Of a stretch of DNA of 64,000 nt, positions 9,238-16,973 are shown in pieces. Source of the DNA: Streptomyces tardus (GTDB lineage Bacteria; Actinomycetota; Actinomycetes; Streptomycetales; Streptomycetaceae); assembly GCF_018101125.2 (NCBI RefSeq), contig NZ_JAELVF020000004.1, forward strand, positions 558,001 to 622,000, read 5' to 3'. Under the pieces are notes generated by a model. The model was not told the DNA's origin. It worked only from the letters and a program-made list of their open reading frames with translations, and did no database searches. How positions within the stretch are numbered: position 1 is the first letter of the stretch; every line of letters starts with the position of its first letter. Made by a program: the position numbers and the translations under genes.

Positions 9238-9253
9238 TGAGTACGGATACTCA
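9238..9253. promoter_or_regulatory. Palindrome TGAGTA-N4-TACTCA upstream of the YiaA/B gene
   Basis: A perfect 6-bp dyad with a 4-bp spacer lies 35 bp ahead of the YiaA/B start codon. It resembles the half-sites of HspR-type HAIR operators (CTTGAGT-N7-ACTCAAG), but the spacing and outer bases differ. I call it only a candidate operator. Confidence 0.4.
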
Positions 9254-9458
9254 ACTCAGCACCTGTCGCGTGCGCGTCGATTGACGAGTACACCTGCGCA
9301 GCTCACCAGCTGCCCCCGTGCACCTCCCACCGCCCGCCTGTCCCGGCCGCTCTTCCTCCGGGGGCCTGCCGCTCCTGGGGGTCGGTGCTCGCCCGCTCAC
9401 CGTCTCGGCCCTACCCACTTCTCGCTCCGCGCCTGCCCCGCGCGGAACGGTCCGCAGG

Positions 9459-10256
9459 TCAGCCGCCGAAGGAGACCCTCGCCAACCACGCCTCCAGCAG
9501 CTCCACATCGCCTCGGACCTCCACCAGCTCGCTTGCCGGGGGCAGTCGGCGGTAGAAGACTCTGAGCACCTCGTCCAGCGGGCCGCTCAGGACCACATCG
9601 GCCTCCTTCCGCCCGCCGCGCTGCCACTGCACCCCGTCCGAGCCCAGCTCGATCAGCCACTCGGCGTCGACCCCCTCCGCGGCGTCGGTGGCGGCCAACC
9701 GCAGTGAGGCGCCGGCCCATTGGGCCAGCTCACGGACTTCCTCGTCCTCCTCCCACGTGGCCCGCGAGCACACCAGGGTGAGCCATTCGTCGATGGTGTC
9801 GGCCGCGACGCTCGGTGCGGTGGTGAAGGGCACCTCGGCGGCGAGGCAGGCGTCAGCGCGGTGCACGACGGTCTCGTGAGTCATCCGGCGCGCCCAGAAG
9901 CCTGCTGTCTGATCGGTGAACCACGACCACACGCGGGCATCCTCGCCCGCCTCCTCCAACGCCCGGGAGAGAAGCGCGGCGCCCTCGGCCAGCCATTCGG
10001 TCAACTCCCGGACGCCGCCGCCCTCCGGGGGCGTGAACGCGGGCACCTCTTCGTCCGCCACCTCCTCGGTGGCACGGGTGCGCACTATTCGGTCCGCCCA
10101 ACGGTGGGCCTGGCCCACATGGACCGCCAACTGCTCCAGCGACCAGTCCGGGCAACTGGGCACCTGCGCGCGGAGATCGGCTGACTCCAGCAGCTCGCAC
10201 AACTCGGCGGTCTCGGAGGTGATGCTCTTTTGATACTCGTGGAATTTCAGGGGCAC
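9459..10256 (-). CDS. Maleylpyruvate isomerase family mycothiol-dependent enzyme
   Basis: The 265-residue protein combines the DinB-like N-terminal helical bundle of mycothiol-dependent maleylpyruvate isomerases (SCPDWSLEQLAVHVGQAHRW, with a metal-binding His) and the middle motif ARRMTHETVVHRADA that supplies the Glu and His ligands. The C-terminal part is the SCP2-like MDMPI_C domain. Such enzymes use mycothiol in isomerisation or detoxification; the actual substrate is unknown. A GTG start (10254-10256) is used. No operon partner. Confidence 0.86.
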   Translation of the reverse strand: MPLKFHEYQKSITSETAELCELLESADLRAQVPSCPDWSLEQLAVHVGQAHRWADRIVRTRATEEVADEEVPAFTPPEGGGVRELTEWLAEGAALLSRALEEAGEDARVWSWFTDQTAGFWARRMTHETVVHRADACLAAEVPFTTAPSVAADTIDEWLTLVCSRATWEEDEEVRELAQWAGASLRLAATDAAEGVDAEWLIELGSDGVQWQRGGRKEADVVLSGPLDEVLRVFYRRLPPASELVEVRGDVELLEAWLARVSFGG

Positions 10257-10310
10257 ATGCGCACCGTACGCAGCAACTGCGACACAGCACCATGCGGTTT
10301 CCCGCAGGAA

Positions 10311-10356
10311 CGCGGCGACGCCGCTCCTCCCTGGGACGAGGAGGAGCGGCGCCGCG
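10311..10356. terminator. Bidirectional hairpin between the MDMPI gene promoter side and micropeptide copy A
   Basis: GCCGCTCCTCC (10320-10330) pairs perfectly with GGAGGAGCGGC (10340-10350) around a 9-base loop, and the outer CGCGGC/GCCGCG can extend the stem. It lies 41 bases beyond the stop of micropeptide copy A and would end its transcript. It contains the short palindrome GCGGCGCCGC (10346-10355) that is also the exact centre of the fold-back repeat at 10792-11231. Confidence 0.65.
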
Positions 10357-10396
10357 ACGAACAGGGTCCGGCCTCAGCGGGCCGACCTGTCGTCCG

Positions 10397-10456
10397 TCAG
10401 ACGAGCCAACCCACGAAGTGGATGACACCGGCGAGCAGGTTGGTGATGAGGTCCAT
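10397..10456 (-). CDS. 19-residue hydrophobic micropeptide, copy A
   Basis: The reading frame encodes [19 protein letters not shown] and a TGA. AAGGAGAA lies 7 bases before the ATG, an excellent ribosome binding site, and a hairpin terminator follows, so this looks like an expressed short gene rather than chance. The peptide is nearly all hydrophobic, long enough for one short membrane or surface helix, with one Asp near the N-terminus. It resembles in size and character type I toxin or modulin-like peptides, but I know of no homologue and assign no function. Copy A has its own upstream region and is probably the parental copy. Confidence 0.6.
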   Translation of the reverse strand: MDLITNLLAGVIHFVGWLV

Positions 10457-10528
10457 CTGTACGTTCTCCTTGTGTGTTGCTCGGGACAGCTCCGTCGTGT
10501 CATGGGATTCGCGACGGAGGTGCGGTCG

Positions 10529-10791
10529 CGGTATGCATCCCGTCGATCGCACAAAGTAATCATCAGCTCTGATGCGGGGTTTCGGCAGCCATATTCCGCA
10601 CCATCACCCCCACGAGCGAGTGCTCGCGCGAGTGTCCACCCAGAACCCCACCCAACCCGCGAGCGGACCTCGACTCCACCCCCGACCTCAACTCCACCCG
10701 TCACGCTCTCGGGCGCCGCAACGTCTCGACGCCGCCCGGTGGCGGGTTCACCTCGAGTCGAGCGCCACCGTCCGCCCCCGAGCAGTCATTT
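10529..10791. other. Non-coding stretch upstream of micropeptide copy A
   Basis: No frame here has a believable start and codon bias. The part next to copy A must contain its promoter. TTTGTGC and CATACC near 10530-10556 on the minus strand are weak candidates. The remainder, rich in CCACCC and CTCGAG-like words, is unassigned. Confidence 0.35.
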
Positions 10792-10905
10792 CGACCCGTC
10801 GATGGTGCAGCCCTCCAGTATCGACGTACGCCTCGACCGCACCTCCGTCGCGAATCCCATGACACGACGGAGCTGTCCCGAGCAACACACAAGGAGAACG
10901 TACAG

Positions 10906-10965
10906 ATGGACCTCATCACCAACCTGCTCGCCGGTGTCATCCACTTCGTGGGTTGGCTCGTCTGA
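10906..10965 (+). CDS. 19-residue hydrophobic micropeptide, copy B (inverted)
   Basis: Identical in sequence and ribosome binding site to copy A but on the opposite strand, within the left arm of the fold-back palindrome. Its upstream sequence is the dcd fragment rather than copy A's promoter region, so expression is uncertain. Confidence 0.45.
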   Translation: MDLITNLLAGVIHFVGWLV

Positions 10966-11057
10966 CGGACGACAGGTCGGCCCGCTGAGGCCGGACCCTG
11001 TTCGTCGCGGCGCCGCGACGAACAGGGTCCGGCCTCAGCGGGCCGACCTGTCGTCCG

Positions 11058-11117
11058 TCAGACGAGCCAACCCACGAAGTGGATGACACCGGCGAGCAGG
11101 TTGGTGATGAGGTCCAT
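11058..11117 (-). CDS. 19-residue hydrophobic micropeptide, copy C
   Basis: Identical to copy A and offset from it by exactly 661 bases. It lies in the right arm of the fold-back palindrome. Its frame is continuous with the aberrant C-terminal tail of the upstream flavoprotein reading frame, so translation could also occur as a fusion tail, although the AAGGAGAA site before the ATG is retained. Confidence 0.45.
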   Translation of the reverse strand: MDLITNLLAGVIHFVGWLV

Positions 11118-12347
11118 CTGTACGTTCTCCTTGTGTGTTGCTCGGGACAGCTCCGTCGTGTCATGGGATTCGCGACGGAGGTGCGGTCGAGGCGTACGTC
11201 GATACTGGAGGGCTGCACCATCGACGGGTCGTACGGGTCGATCCGCACCCGCCCCGCGTCGATCTCGGCCCGGATGTCCTTGTCTGAGAGAAGCACGGGA
11301 CGAGCGTACGCGCACGACAGCGGCCCGGCCGGCACGGTTCGCCCCGATGGTGCTCGCCGAGGGCCCGTACCCCACCAGGTGCACTCGCGGGTCCCGAACC
11401 GACCGGGTGCCCTCCAGGCGTACGCCGCCCCCGGGCTCCCTGAGCCCCAGCGGGGCCAGATGCCCGATCGCGGGACGGAAACCGGTCGCCCACACGATCG
11501 CGTCCGCCGCGAACGCGCTGCCGTCGGGCCAGCGCACGCCCTCCGCGGTCACCCGCTCGAACATCGGCCTGCGCACCAGCACACCCCGCGCGCGGGCCGC
11601 GCGCATCGCCTCGGTCATCGGCAGGCCCGTCACCGACACCACGCTGCGCGGGGGCAGCCCCTCCCGTACGCGCTCCTCCACCCGCGCCACGGCTGCCCTG
11701 CCCAGCTCCGAGTCGAACGGCCCCGCCCGAAACTCGGGCGGGCGCCGCGTCACCCAGGCTGTTTCGGCAGCAACCTCGGATATCTCCAACAGATGCTGAA
11801 CCGCGGAGGTGCCACCGCCCACGACCACCACACGCCGGCCGCGGAACACCTCCGGGCCCGGATAGCGCGAGGTGTGCCACTGCGACCCCGAGAACCGGCT
11901 TTGGCCGGGCACGCGCGGCCAGAACGGGCGGTCCCAGGTTCCGGTGGCGTTGATCAAGGCCCGGGTGTGCCACACGCCGACGTCGGTCTCCACTCTCAGC
12001 AGCCCGCGCCTCACCTCCCGCTCTTTCCGCACGGCACGCACATCCACCGGCCGACGGATCGGCAGCTCGAAGGTGCTCTCGTAGGACGCGAAGTACTCGC
12101 CGATCACCTCGGAGGACGGCCGGTCCGGGTCGGCGCCCGTCAGCTCCATGCCGGGCAGCGCGTGCATCCCGTGCACCCGCCCGTACGTCAGGGTCGGCCA
12201 GCGGAACTGCCACGCTCCGCCGGGAGCCGGCGAGTGGTCCAGCACCAGGAAGTCCCGCCACGGTACGAACCCGACCCGCCGCAGGTGGTAGGCGGCGGAC
12301 AGGCCCGCCTGGCCCGCGCCGATCACCAGCACCGACACCTCGTTCAT
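11058..12347 (-). CDS. FAD/NAD(P)-dependent flavoprotein monooxygenase, CzcO-like, with aberrant C-terminal tail
   Basis: The N-terminal part begins [18 protein letters not shown] (FAD-binding GxGxxG), has a second dinucleotide site [18 protein letters not shown] and the ATG-motif [19 protein letters not shown], in the order found in class B flavin monooxygenases and CzcO-like oxidoreductases. The family sequence runs to about [10 protein letters not shown] (near 11320). After that the frame passes through the dcd fragment in another frame and ends with micropeptide copy C, so the last 75 or so residues are not native and the true C-terminus was replaced at the rearrangement junction. Start ATG at 12345-12347. 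Substrate unknown. Confidence 0.78.
   Translation of the reverse strand: MNEVSVLVIGAGQAGLSAAYHLRRVGFVPWRDFLVLDHSPAPGGAWQFRWPTLTYGRVHGMHALPGMELTGADPDRPSSEVIGEYFASYESTFELPIRRPVDVRAVRKEREVRRGLLRVETDVGVWHTRALINATGTWDRPFWPRVPGQSRFSGSQWHTSRYPGPEVFRGRRVVVVGGGTSAVQHLLEISEVAAETAWVTRRPPEFRAGPFDSELGRAAVARVEERVREGLPPRSVVSVTGLPMTEAMRAARARGVLVRRPMFERVTAEGVRWPDGSAFAADAIVWATGFRPAIGHLAPLGLREPGGGVRLEGTRSVRDPRVHLVGYGPSASTIGANRAGRAAVVRVRSSRASLRQGHPGRDRRGAGADRPVRPVDGAALQYRRTPRPHLRRESHDTTELSRATHKENVQMDLITNLLAGVIHFVGWLV
11183..11296 (-). pseudogene. dcd: dCTP deaminase, first 38 codons only
   Basis: From the GTG at 11294-11296 the translation is [20 protein letters not shown] followed by [14 protein letters not shown], the highly conserved N-terminus of dCTP deaminase (dCTP to dUTP). 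Beyond RLDR the family sequence should continue with YFRVF, but the frame runs into the micropeptide repeat and the remaining roughly 150 residues are absent. The join shares CGACCGC with the repeat. A complete dcd must exist elsewhere in the genome, or this junction is an assembly error. Confidence 0.85.
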
Positions 12348-12406
12348 GTACGGCTCAACAGCGCCGGTCTCCCGAATCTTCCCGCCGCCGGCGCCACAAT
12401 GGGGGC

Positions 12407-12829
12407 ATGAGCGACCGATTCGACACCTGCATCCTCGACATCACCACGGGCGGCAGCGAGACCGTCGCCGACCTCACCCGCGACTGCGAGACGTACCTCG
12501 GGGACGTCGCCCGCGGACGCGACGGGCTGCTCAACGTCTTCGTCCCGCACGCCACCGCGGGCATCGCGATCCTGGAGACCGGCGCCGGCAGCGACGACGA
12601 TCTGCTCTCCGCGCTGCACGAGCTGCTGCCCGCCGACCACCCCTGGCGCCACCGCCACGGCACTCCCGGCCACGGCCGCGACCATGTGCTCCCCGCCCTC
12701 GTCGCCCCGCACGCCACCCTTCCGGTGGTCAACGGCCGCCTCGAACTCGGCACTTGGCAGTCCGTCTGCCTCGTCGACACGAATGTGGATAATCCAGACC
12801 GTCAGGTGCGGTTGAGCTTCCTGAGCTGA
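12407..12829 (+). CDS. yjbQ: YjbQ/UPF0047 family protein (secondary thiamine-phosphate synthase enzyme)
   Basis: The 140-residue protein has the conserved YjbQ signatures PHATAGIAILE, HRHGTPGHGRDHVLPAL and LELGTWQSVCLVDTN, which form the small metal-binding barrel of this family. Some members show weak thiamine-phosphate synthase activity; the true role is unsettled. The last 18 codons (12776-12829) use AAT, GAT, CCA, CGT and TTG, poorer in G/C than the rest of the gene, and a second diverged copy of exactly this 3' end lies at 23576-23629. This suggests the 3' end was replaced when the island downstream arrived. Confidence 0.9.
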   Translation: MSDRFDTCILDITTGGSETVADLTRDCETYLGDVARGRDGLLNVFVPHATAGIAILETGAGSDDDLLSALHELLPADHPWRHRHGTPGHGRDHVLPALVAPHATLPVVNGRLELGTWQSVCLVDTNVDNPDRQVRLSFLS

Positions 12830-13000
12830 ACAAGGTCGTCCTGGACCGGACCGGCCGGTAGATCTCCGTTCGCCGGACGGTGTCCCGGCCGCCGACGACC
12901 TGCGCTCCCCGGAGGGACCCTGAAGCACCGGAATGGGACGAGGGCGAGGTATGAGCCCGATGTTCGGCAGCTCTGTGGTGCCGGACCGAGTAGTGCCTGG

Positions 13001-13768
13001 CTACTGGGCGGTGTAGCCGCCGTCGACTGGAAGGGCGATGCCGGTGACGTAGCTGGCGCCGTCGCTGCACAGCCACAGGACGGCCTGGGCGATCTCCTCG
13101 GCGGTGCCGAGCCGGTCGATGGCCTGGCCCGCTTCGGCCTGGGAGCGGTCGAGCTCTCCGCCTTCGACCATGGCGTCGACCATCGGGGTGCTGATCGTGC
13201 CGGGGCAGACGGCGTTGATCCGTACCCCGCGGGCGCCGTATTCGAGGGCGACGCTCTTCGTCAGGCCGATCACGCCGTGCTTGGTGGCATGGTAGGCGGC
13301 GCGGCCGGGGTTGCCGACGAGGCCGCCGAGGGAGGAGCAGTTGACGATCGCGCCGCTGCCCTGCTCCCGCATGTGGCGCAGTTCGTGCTTCGTGCTTGCC
13401 CAGATGCCGCGGAGGTTGATGCCTTGGACGCGGTCGAACTGCTCGGCGCTCTCGTCGGCGGCGTCGGTGGGTGGGGGCATGATCCCGGCGTTGTTGTAGG
13501 CCATGTCGAGGCGTCCGAAGGTTTCGACGGTGCGATCGACGGCGGCGGCGACCTGGTCCTCGTCGGTGACGTCGCAGATCAGGGCGAGGGCCTTATGGCC
13601 GGCGTCGGTGAGTTGCTTGGTGGCGGCGTTGACGGCGTCCTCGTTGATGTCGGCGAGGGCGACGGCCGCGCCTGCTTGGGCGAAGGCGCGGGCGGTGGCC
13701 AGGCCCATGCCGGAGGAGGCGCCGGTGACGAAGGCGACGTGGCCGGTGAAGTCGTAGGTGGGGTTCAT
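13001..13768 (-). CDS. SDR family NAD(P)-dependent oxidoreductase (classical)
   Basis: This 255-residue classical short-chain dehydrogenase has the cofactor motif TGASSGMG (near residue 15), NNAG (near 92), catalytic Ser in NCSSLGG, the YxxxK pair in AAYHATKHG and a PGTISTPM segment. The Asp after the second strand (ADINEDA) favours NAD over NADP. It is the last gene of the leftward oxidoreductase series that starts at the alcohol dehydrogenase at 17990. GGGAG precedes the ATG at 13766-13768. Substrate unknown. Confidence 0.9.
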   Translation of the reverse strand: MNPTYDFTGHVAFVTGASSGMGLATARAFAQAGAAVALADINEDAVNAATKQLTDAGHKALALICDVTDEDQVAAAVDRTVETFGRLDMAYNNAGIMPPPTDAADESAEQFDRVQGINLRGIWASTKHELRHMREQGSGAIVNCSSLGGLVGNPGRAAYHATKHGVIGLTKSVALEYGARGVRINAVCPGTISTPMVDAMVEGGELDRSQAEAGQAIDRLGTAEEIAQAVLWLCSDGASYVTGIALPVDGGYTAQ

Positions 13769-13806
13769 GATGGTTGCTCCCAACGAGGTTGTACGGGCGT
13801 GGTGTT

Positions 13807-14904
13807 CAGCGTGCGGTCGCGTCGGAGGCGTCGGCCGTCTCCGGTTCGGCGGCCGTGTCGGTGGGGTGGTGGGCGACGACCCGGGGAAGGGCCGTTGGTG
13901 CCGCGCAGCGCGGGGGCGATCAGGGGCAGCAGGGTGAGCGCGGCGAAGACCGCGCCGACCAGGACCGGGCCGGTCAGGCCGAGCGAGGAGTCCAGGGCCC
14001 GGCCCGCGACGAGGGAGCCGGCGGCGATGCCGGTGTTGTAGCCGGAGGTGGTCAGCGCCGAGGTCAGGGTGGGGGCGTCGCTGGCGAAGCGGACAGCGAG
14101 GGAGGTGGCGACCGGGTTGACGGTCAACCCTGCCAGCGCCGTGCCGAAGACCAGGACCACGGCGGCCACCGGGCTGTTCGAGGCGGGGATCATGGCCAGC
14201 AGGATGAGGGAGGTCGCTGCCGACGCGGTGATCGTGGTGGCCATCGGGCGGTGGTCGCCGAGACGGCAGCCGATCGCGGTGCCGCCCAGCACCCCGACAC
14301 CGAAGGCGATCAGCACCAGCGGTACGGCACCGGCCGGAATGCCCGCCCGGTCGGTCAGCAGCGGCGTGATGAAGGTGTACATCGCCAGGACCCCACCCAT
14401 GATCAGCACGGCCGCGCCGAGGGCCAGCCACAGCCGCCCCTGGCGAAGGGCCCGGACCTCGGCCCGGACGGAGACCTCGGCCCGCCGACCGCGCGGGTGG
14501 GCCGGGCCGGGCCCGCGGTGGTGGTGGCGATGACGAAGCCGACGGCCCAGAAAGCTCCGGTGGCCAGGGCGGTCACCACGCGGGCGGTGAGCACGACGGT
14601 GAAGAAGGGGCTGAGCGCGGCGACGGCGTGGCCGAGGGCGAAGACGGCGAGGGCGCCGATGAGGGTGTGGCGCTGCGGCAGGCGCAGGGTGGCCAGGGCC
14701 ATGGCGGGTCCGCCGACGATCATCCCGACGGCGAACGCGGTGACCAGGAGGCCGGCGTGGGACACGCTGACATTCAGGTCGGCGGCCATCTCGGGCAGCA
14801 GTCCGGCGATGACGAACTCGGTGGTGCCCATCAGGAACGTGCGGCGGCGAGCACCCAGACGACGAGGGCAGCTTGCCGGAGGCGGACCCGGTGGCGGAGG
14901 GCAT
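13807..14904 (-). pseudogene. MFS transporter, frameshifted and internally deleted
   Basis: The pieces of a 12-helix DHA1-type drug transporter are recognisable but spread over frames: MGTTEFVIAGLLPEMAADL with the following helices (about 14835-14520) in one frame, then RAEVRALRQGRLWLALGAA onward (14480-13920) in another, and a natural-looking C-terminus ending HHPTDTAAEP and TGA at 13807 in a third. Between them about 70 residues covering helices 5-6 are missing. At least three single-base shifts are needed. The start ATG is at 14902-14904. The gene sits between the cyclophilin-like lipoprotein and an SDR on the same strand. Confidence 0.8.
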
Positions 14905-14958
14905 GCGAAAACTACTTCCCGTATGAGGAGGCGGGCGGATTTCAGGCGGAGGGCGCGG

Positions 14959-15500
14959 TCAGGGGGCGGCCTCGATGGTGATCCGGTCGGCCCCGGCGAG
15001 CTGGTCGCCATCCGCGTCGATGTGGCCGAGGACCAGCAGGTCTTCCGAGGCGGAGGGGCCGTCCTTGTAGAAGATGGCGAGGTTGCCCCAGGGGGCGTAG
15101 TTGGTGAGGTCACCGGTCTTCGGCGCCTGCGGTTCGGGCGCGTTCTCGGTGGTCAGCTTCCTCGGCGGATCGGCGACCGCTCGGTTCCGTGGAAGTCCTC
15201 CAGGTCCAGGGTGAGCGGGAGCAGGGAGGCCAGGTCGCGTGCGGCGGGGCTGTCGTTCAGGGTCGCCTCGACCTCCTGCCCGTCGATGGTGACGCGGATG
15301 TCCATCGGAGTGCTCCTGTCTGATCCGGACGGGTTCGCGGATGCCGACCTCGGCGGTTCCCCGGATGCCGGGGCGGACGACGAGGCGGTGGTGGTGGGGG
15401 CCCGCTCGGCGGACGAGTCGTCGGAGCAGGCGGTCGCGGCCAGCAGCACGCCGACAACGGCTGAGGTGGTCAGAGCGCGGCGAAGGGTAAGGGCGATCAT
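14959..15500 (-). pseudogene. Cyclophilin-like fold lipoprotein, one frameshift
   Basis: The N-terminus is a lipoprotein signal (hydrophobic VVGVLLAATACS) and a Ser/Thr/Ala/Pro-rich linker. Then MDIRVTIDGQEVEATLND starts a cyclophilin-like domain as found next to oxidoreductase genes in many bacteria. After FHGTER the listed frame stops early, but one base added near 15173 (a GGG read as GG) restores ADPPRKLTTENAPEPQAP, then NYAPWGNLAIFYKD and LLVLGHIDADGDQLAG to a TGA at 14959. Its ATG overlaps the stop of the SDR upstream as ATGA, so the two were translationally coupled. Confidence 0.78.
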
Positions 15501-16174
15501 GAGATGCCGTCCTGCGGGTCGGGCATGGGCTCGGCGTAGCGACGGAAGCCTGTGCGGTCGGTGTGCAGGCCGTACAGCAGCTCGGCCAGCTTCTCAGGGC
15601 TGGGGGTCGTGGAGTCGGGGCTGATCGCCCCGGGCACGATGAGCTGGGCTGCGTGGATGTTCTCCTCGGCGAGCGCGGTGTGGAGCATCTGCGCGTACGC
15701 GCACTCGGCGGCGAACGCGATCGAGGTACCGGCGACCTTGGGGTTCGGGCGTACCGCGCTGCCGCCGTTGACGAACAGCAGGCTGCCCCGGCCCAGCTCC
15801 CGCATCCCGGGCAGGACCGCGTTCACGCAGGTGAGCGGGCCCTTGACCGAGAACGCCAGCGGGTCGTCCAGATCGGCCGCCGAGGTGTCCAGGACCGGCT
15901 TCATGAAGTCGCTCCGGGGCACCGGGCTGAACTGGAGGATCTCGACAGGCCCCAGAGTGTCCGCAGCTTCGTGCAGGGCCGTGGTGAGGGAGGCGGGGTC
16001 GAGGACATCGGCGGTGAACCCGCGAGCCTGGATGTCCTCCTGCGCCAGCTCGTACACCAGGTTGTCCTGGTGCTGGATGCTGCGCGAGAGAAGGGCGACG
16101 GTGTGGCCCGCCTTGCCGAAGCGGCGGGCGGCGGCCAGGCCCAAACCGGGGCCGGCGCCGACGAGAGCGGGTGC
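15497..16174 (-). pseudogene. SDR family oxidoreductase lacking its start (5' end replaced)
   Basis: The frame reads ALVGAGPGLGLAAARRFGKA, an atypical SDR glycine motif, then SRSIQHQDNLVYEL and VNGGSAVRPNPKVAGTS. This subgroup lacks the usual YxxxK at the expected place, so catalysis is doubtful. Upstream of ALVGAG there is no start codon: the sequence changes at about 16170 into the upstream region of a glycerophosphodiesterase gene. An inverted 171-bp copy of its middle part lies at 16318-16488. The intact ancestor probably followed the cupin gene in the same operon. Confidence 0.75.
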
Positions 16175-16525
16175 ACGAAAGTGGCACGATGACGCAGTGC
16201 GCCCCCTTTCCGTCATCGCCCATCGAGGGGCGTCCGAGGACGCTCCCGAGCACACTCTGGCCGCCTACCGCAAAGCCATCGAGGATGGCGCCCACGCGCT
16301 GGAGTGCGACGTCCGCCTCACCGCCGATGTCCTCGACCCCGCCTCCCTCACCACGGCCCTGCACGAAGCTGCGGACACTCTGGGGCCTGTCGAGATCCTC
16401 CAGTTCAGCCCGGTGCCCCGGAGCGACTTCATGAAGCCGGTCCTGGACACCTCGGCGGCCGATCTGGACGACCCGCTGGCGTTCTCGGACGCCCCTCGAT
16501 GGGCGATGACGGAAAGGGGGCGCAC
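15847..16525. repeat. Nested fold-back: SDR piece and GDPD start each present in inverted copy
   Basis: Bases 15847-16017 (inside the SDR) recur inverted at 16318-16488 (171 bp), and 16197-16238 (GDPD start) recur inverted at 16484-16525 (42 bp). The two inverted blocks overlap by the 5 bases CTCGG. The first join shares CACCGCCGATG. The order is native SDR, GDPD start, inverted SDR, inverted GDPD start, cupin. This is the pattern of repeated template switching at short homologies. Confidence 0.85.
16197..16328 (+). pseudogene. Glycerophosphodiester phosphodiesterase, first 44 codons only
   Basis: From a GTG at 16197 the translation is RPLSVIAHRGASEDAPEHTL then AAYRKAIEDGAHALECDVRL, the conserved N-terminal catalytic region of the GDPD family (HRG, and the E/D pair of ECDVRLTAD that binds metal). 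After TAD the family continuation is lost: the sequence switches to an inverted copy of the neighbouring SDR. Both partners share CACCGCCGATG at the join. It is in the opposite orientation to the surrounding operon and is probably foreign to it. Confidence 0.85.
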
Positions 16526-16930
16526 CGGTGGCCGGGGCGATGGCGTACTCCTCGTCGGTGACGGGATTCAGCCAGTGCACGACGTCGTGGTCGTCGTCGC
16601 CCTCGTTGATGGCCAGGTGGACCATCAGCCGGTTCGGCGCGGCACCGTGCCAGTGCTCCTCGTCGACCTCGAACAGGACGCGGTCGCCGGGCCGGATGAC
16701 CTCCACCGGCCCGCCCCGCCGCTGGCACAGGCCGATCCCTTCGGTGACGAAGACGGTCTGACCGAGCGGGTGGCGGTGCCAGTGGGTCCGGGCGCCCGGC
16801 ATGAATGCACCAGGTTCGCGGTGACCCTCGACGGGGCAGGGGCTGCGGCGACGGCGTCGATGTAGACGTCGCCGGTGAACCAGTCGGCCGGCCCCTTGGC
16901 GGTGTCGATCGAGCTGCGGGTGATCTGCAC
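16526..16930 (-). pseudogene. Cupin-domain protein, one frameshift, C-terminus replaced
   Basis: Translation from the GTG at 16928-16930 (GAGGAG upstream) gives QITRSSIDTAKGPADWFTGD then VTANLVH. The cupin core follows in another frame: MPGARTHWHRHPLGQTVFVT with the HxH metal ligands, GDRVLFEVDEEHWHGAAP with the later His, and EYAIAPAT. One missing T in the run GCATTCATG (about 16805) explains the shift. The C-terminus is cut at 16526 by the fold-back junction. Related small cupins accompany SDR and alcohol dehydrogenase genes; function unknown. It follows the alcohol dehydrogenase by 43 bp. Confidence 0.78.
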
Positions 16931-16973
16931 GGAGAATCTCCTCGTACGAGAAGGGGATGGGGCGGGGCTGGGC

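Larger units (their letters stand above)
10792..11231. repeat. 440-bp fold-back palindrome with 220-bp arms and no spacer
   Basis: Bases 10792-11011 are the reverse complement of 11012-11231, as far as I can check by eye without mismatch, with the centre at 11011/11012 inside GCGGCGCCGC. In addition 11012-11189 is a direct copy of 10351-10528 (178 bp). The arms hold two further copies of the micropeptide gene and a dcd 5' fragment. At the edge where the dcd sequence joins the repeat both partners share CGACCGC. Zero-spacer palindromes of this size are unstable in bacteria, so an assembly or amplification chimera must be considered. Confidence 0.85.

Noticed and set aside
10292-11086. 264-codon plus-strand frame through the fold-back repeat
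   Set aside because: It reads the repeat arms antisense to the micropeptide gene and has no family signature.
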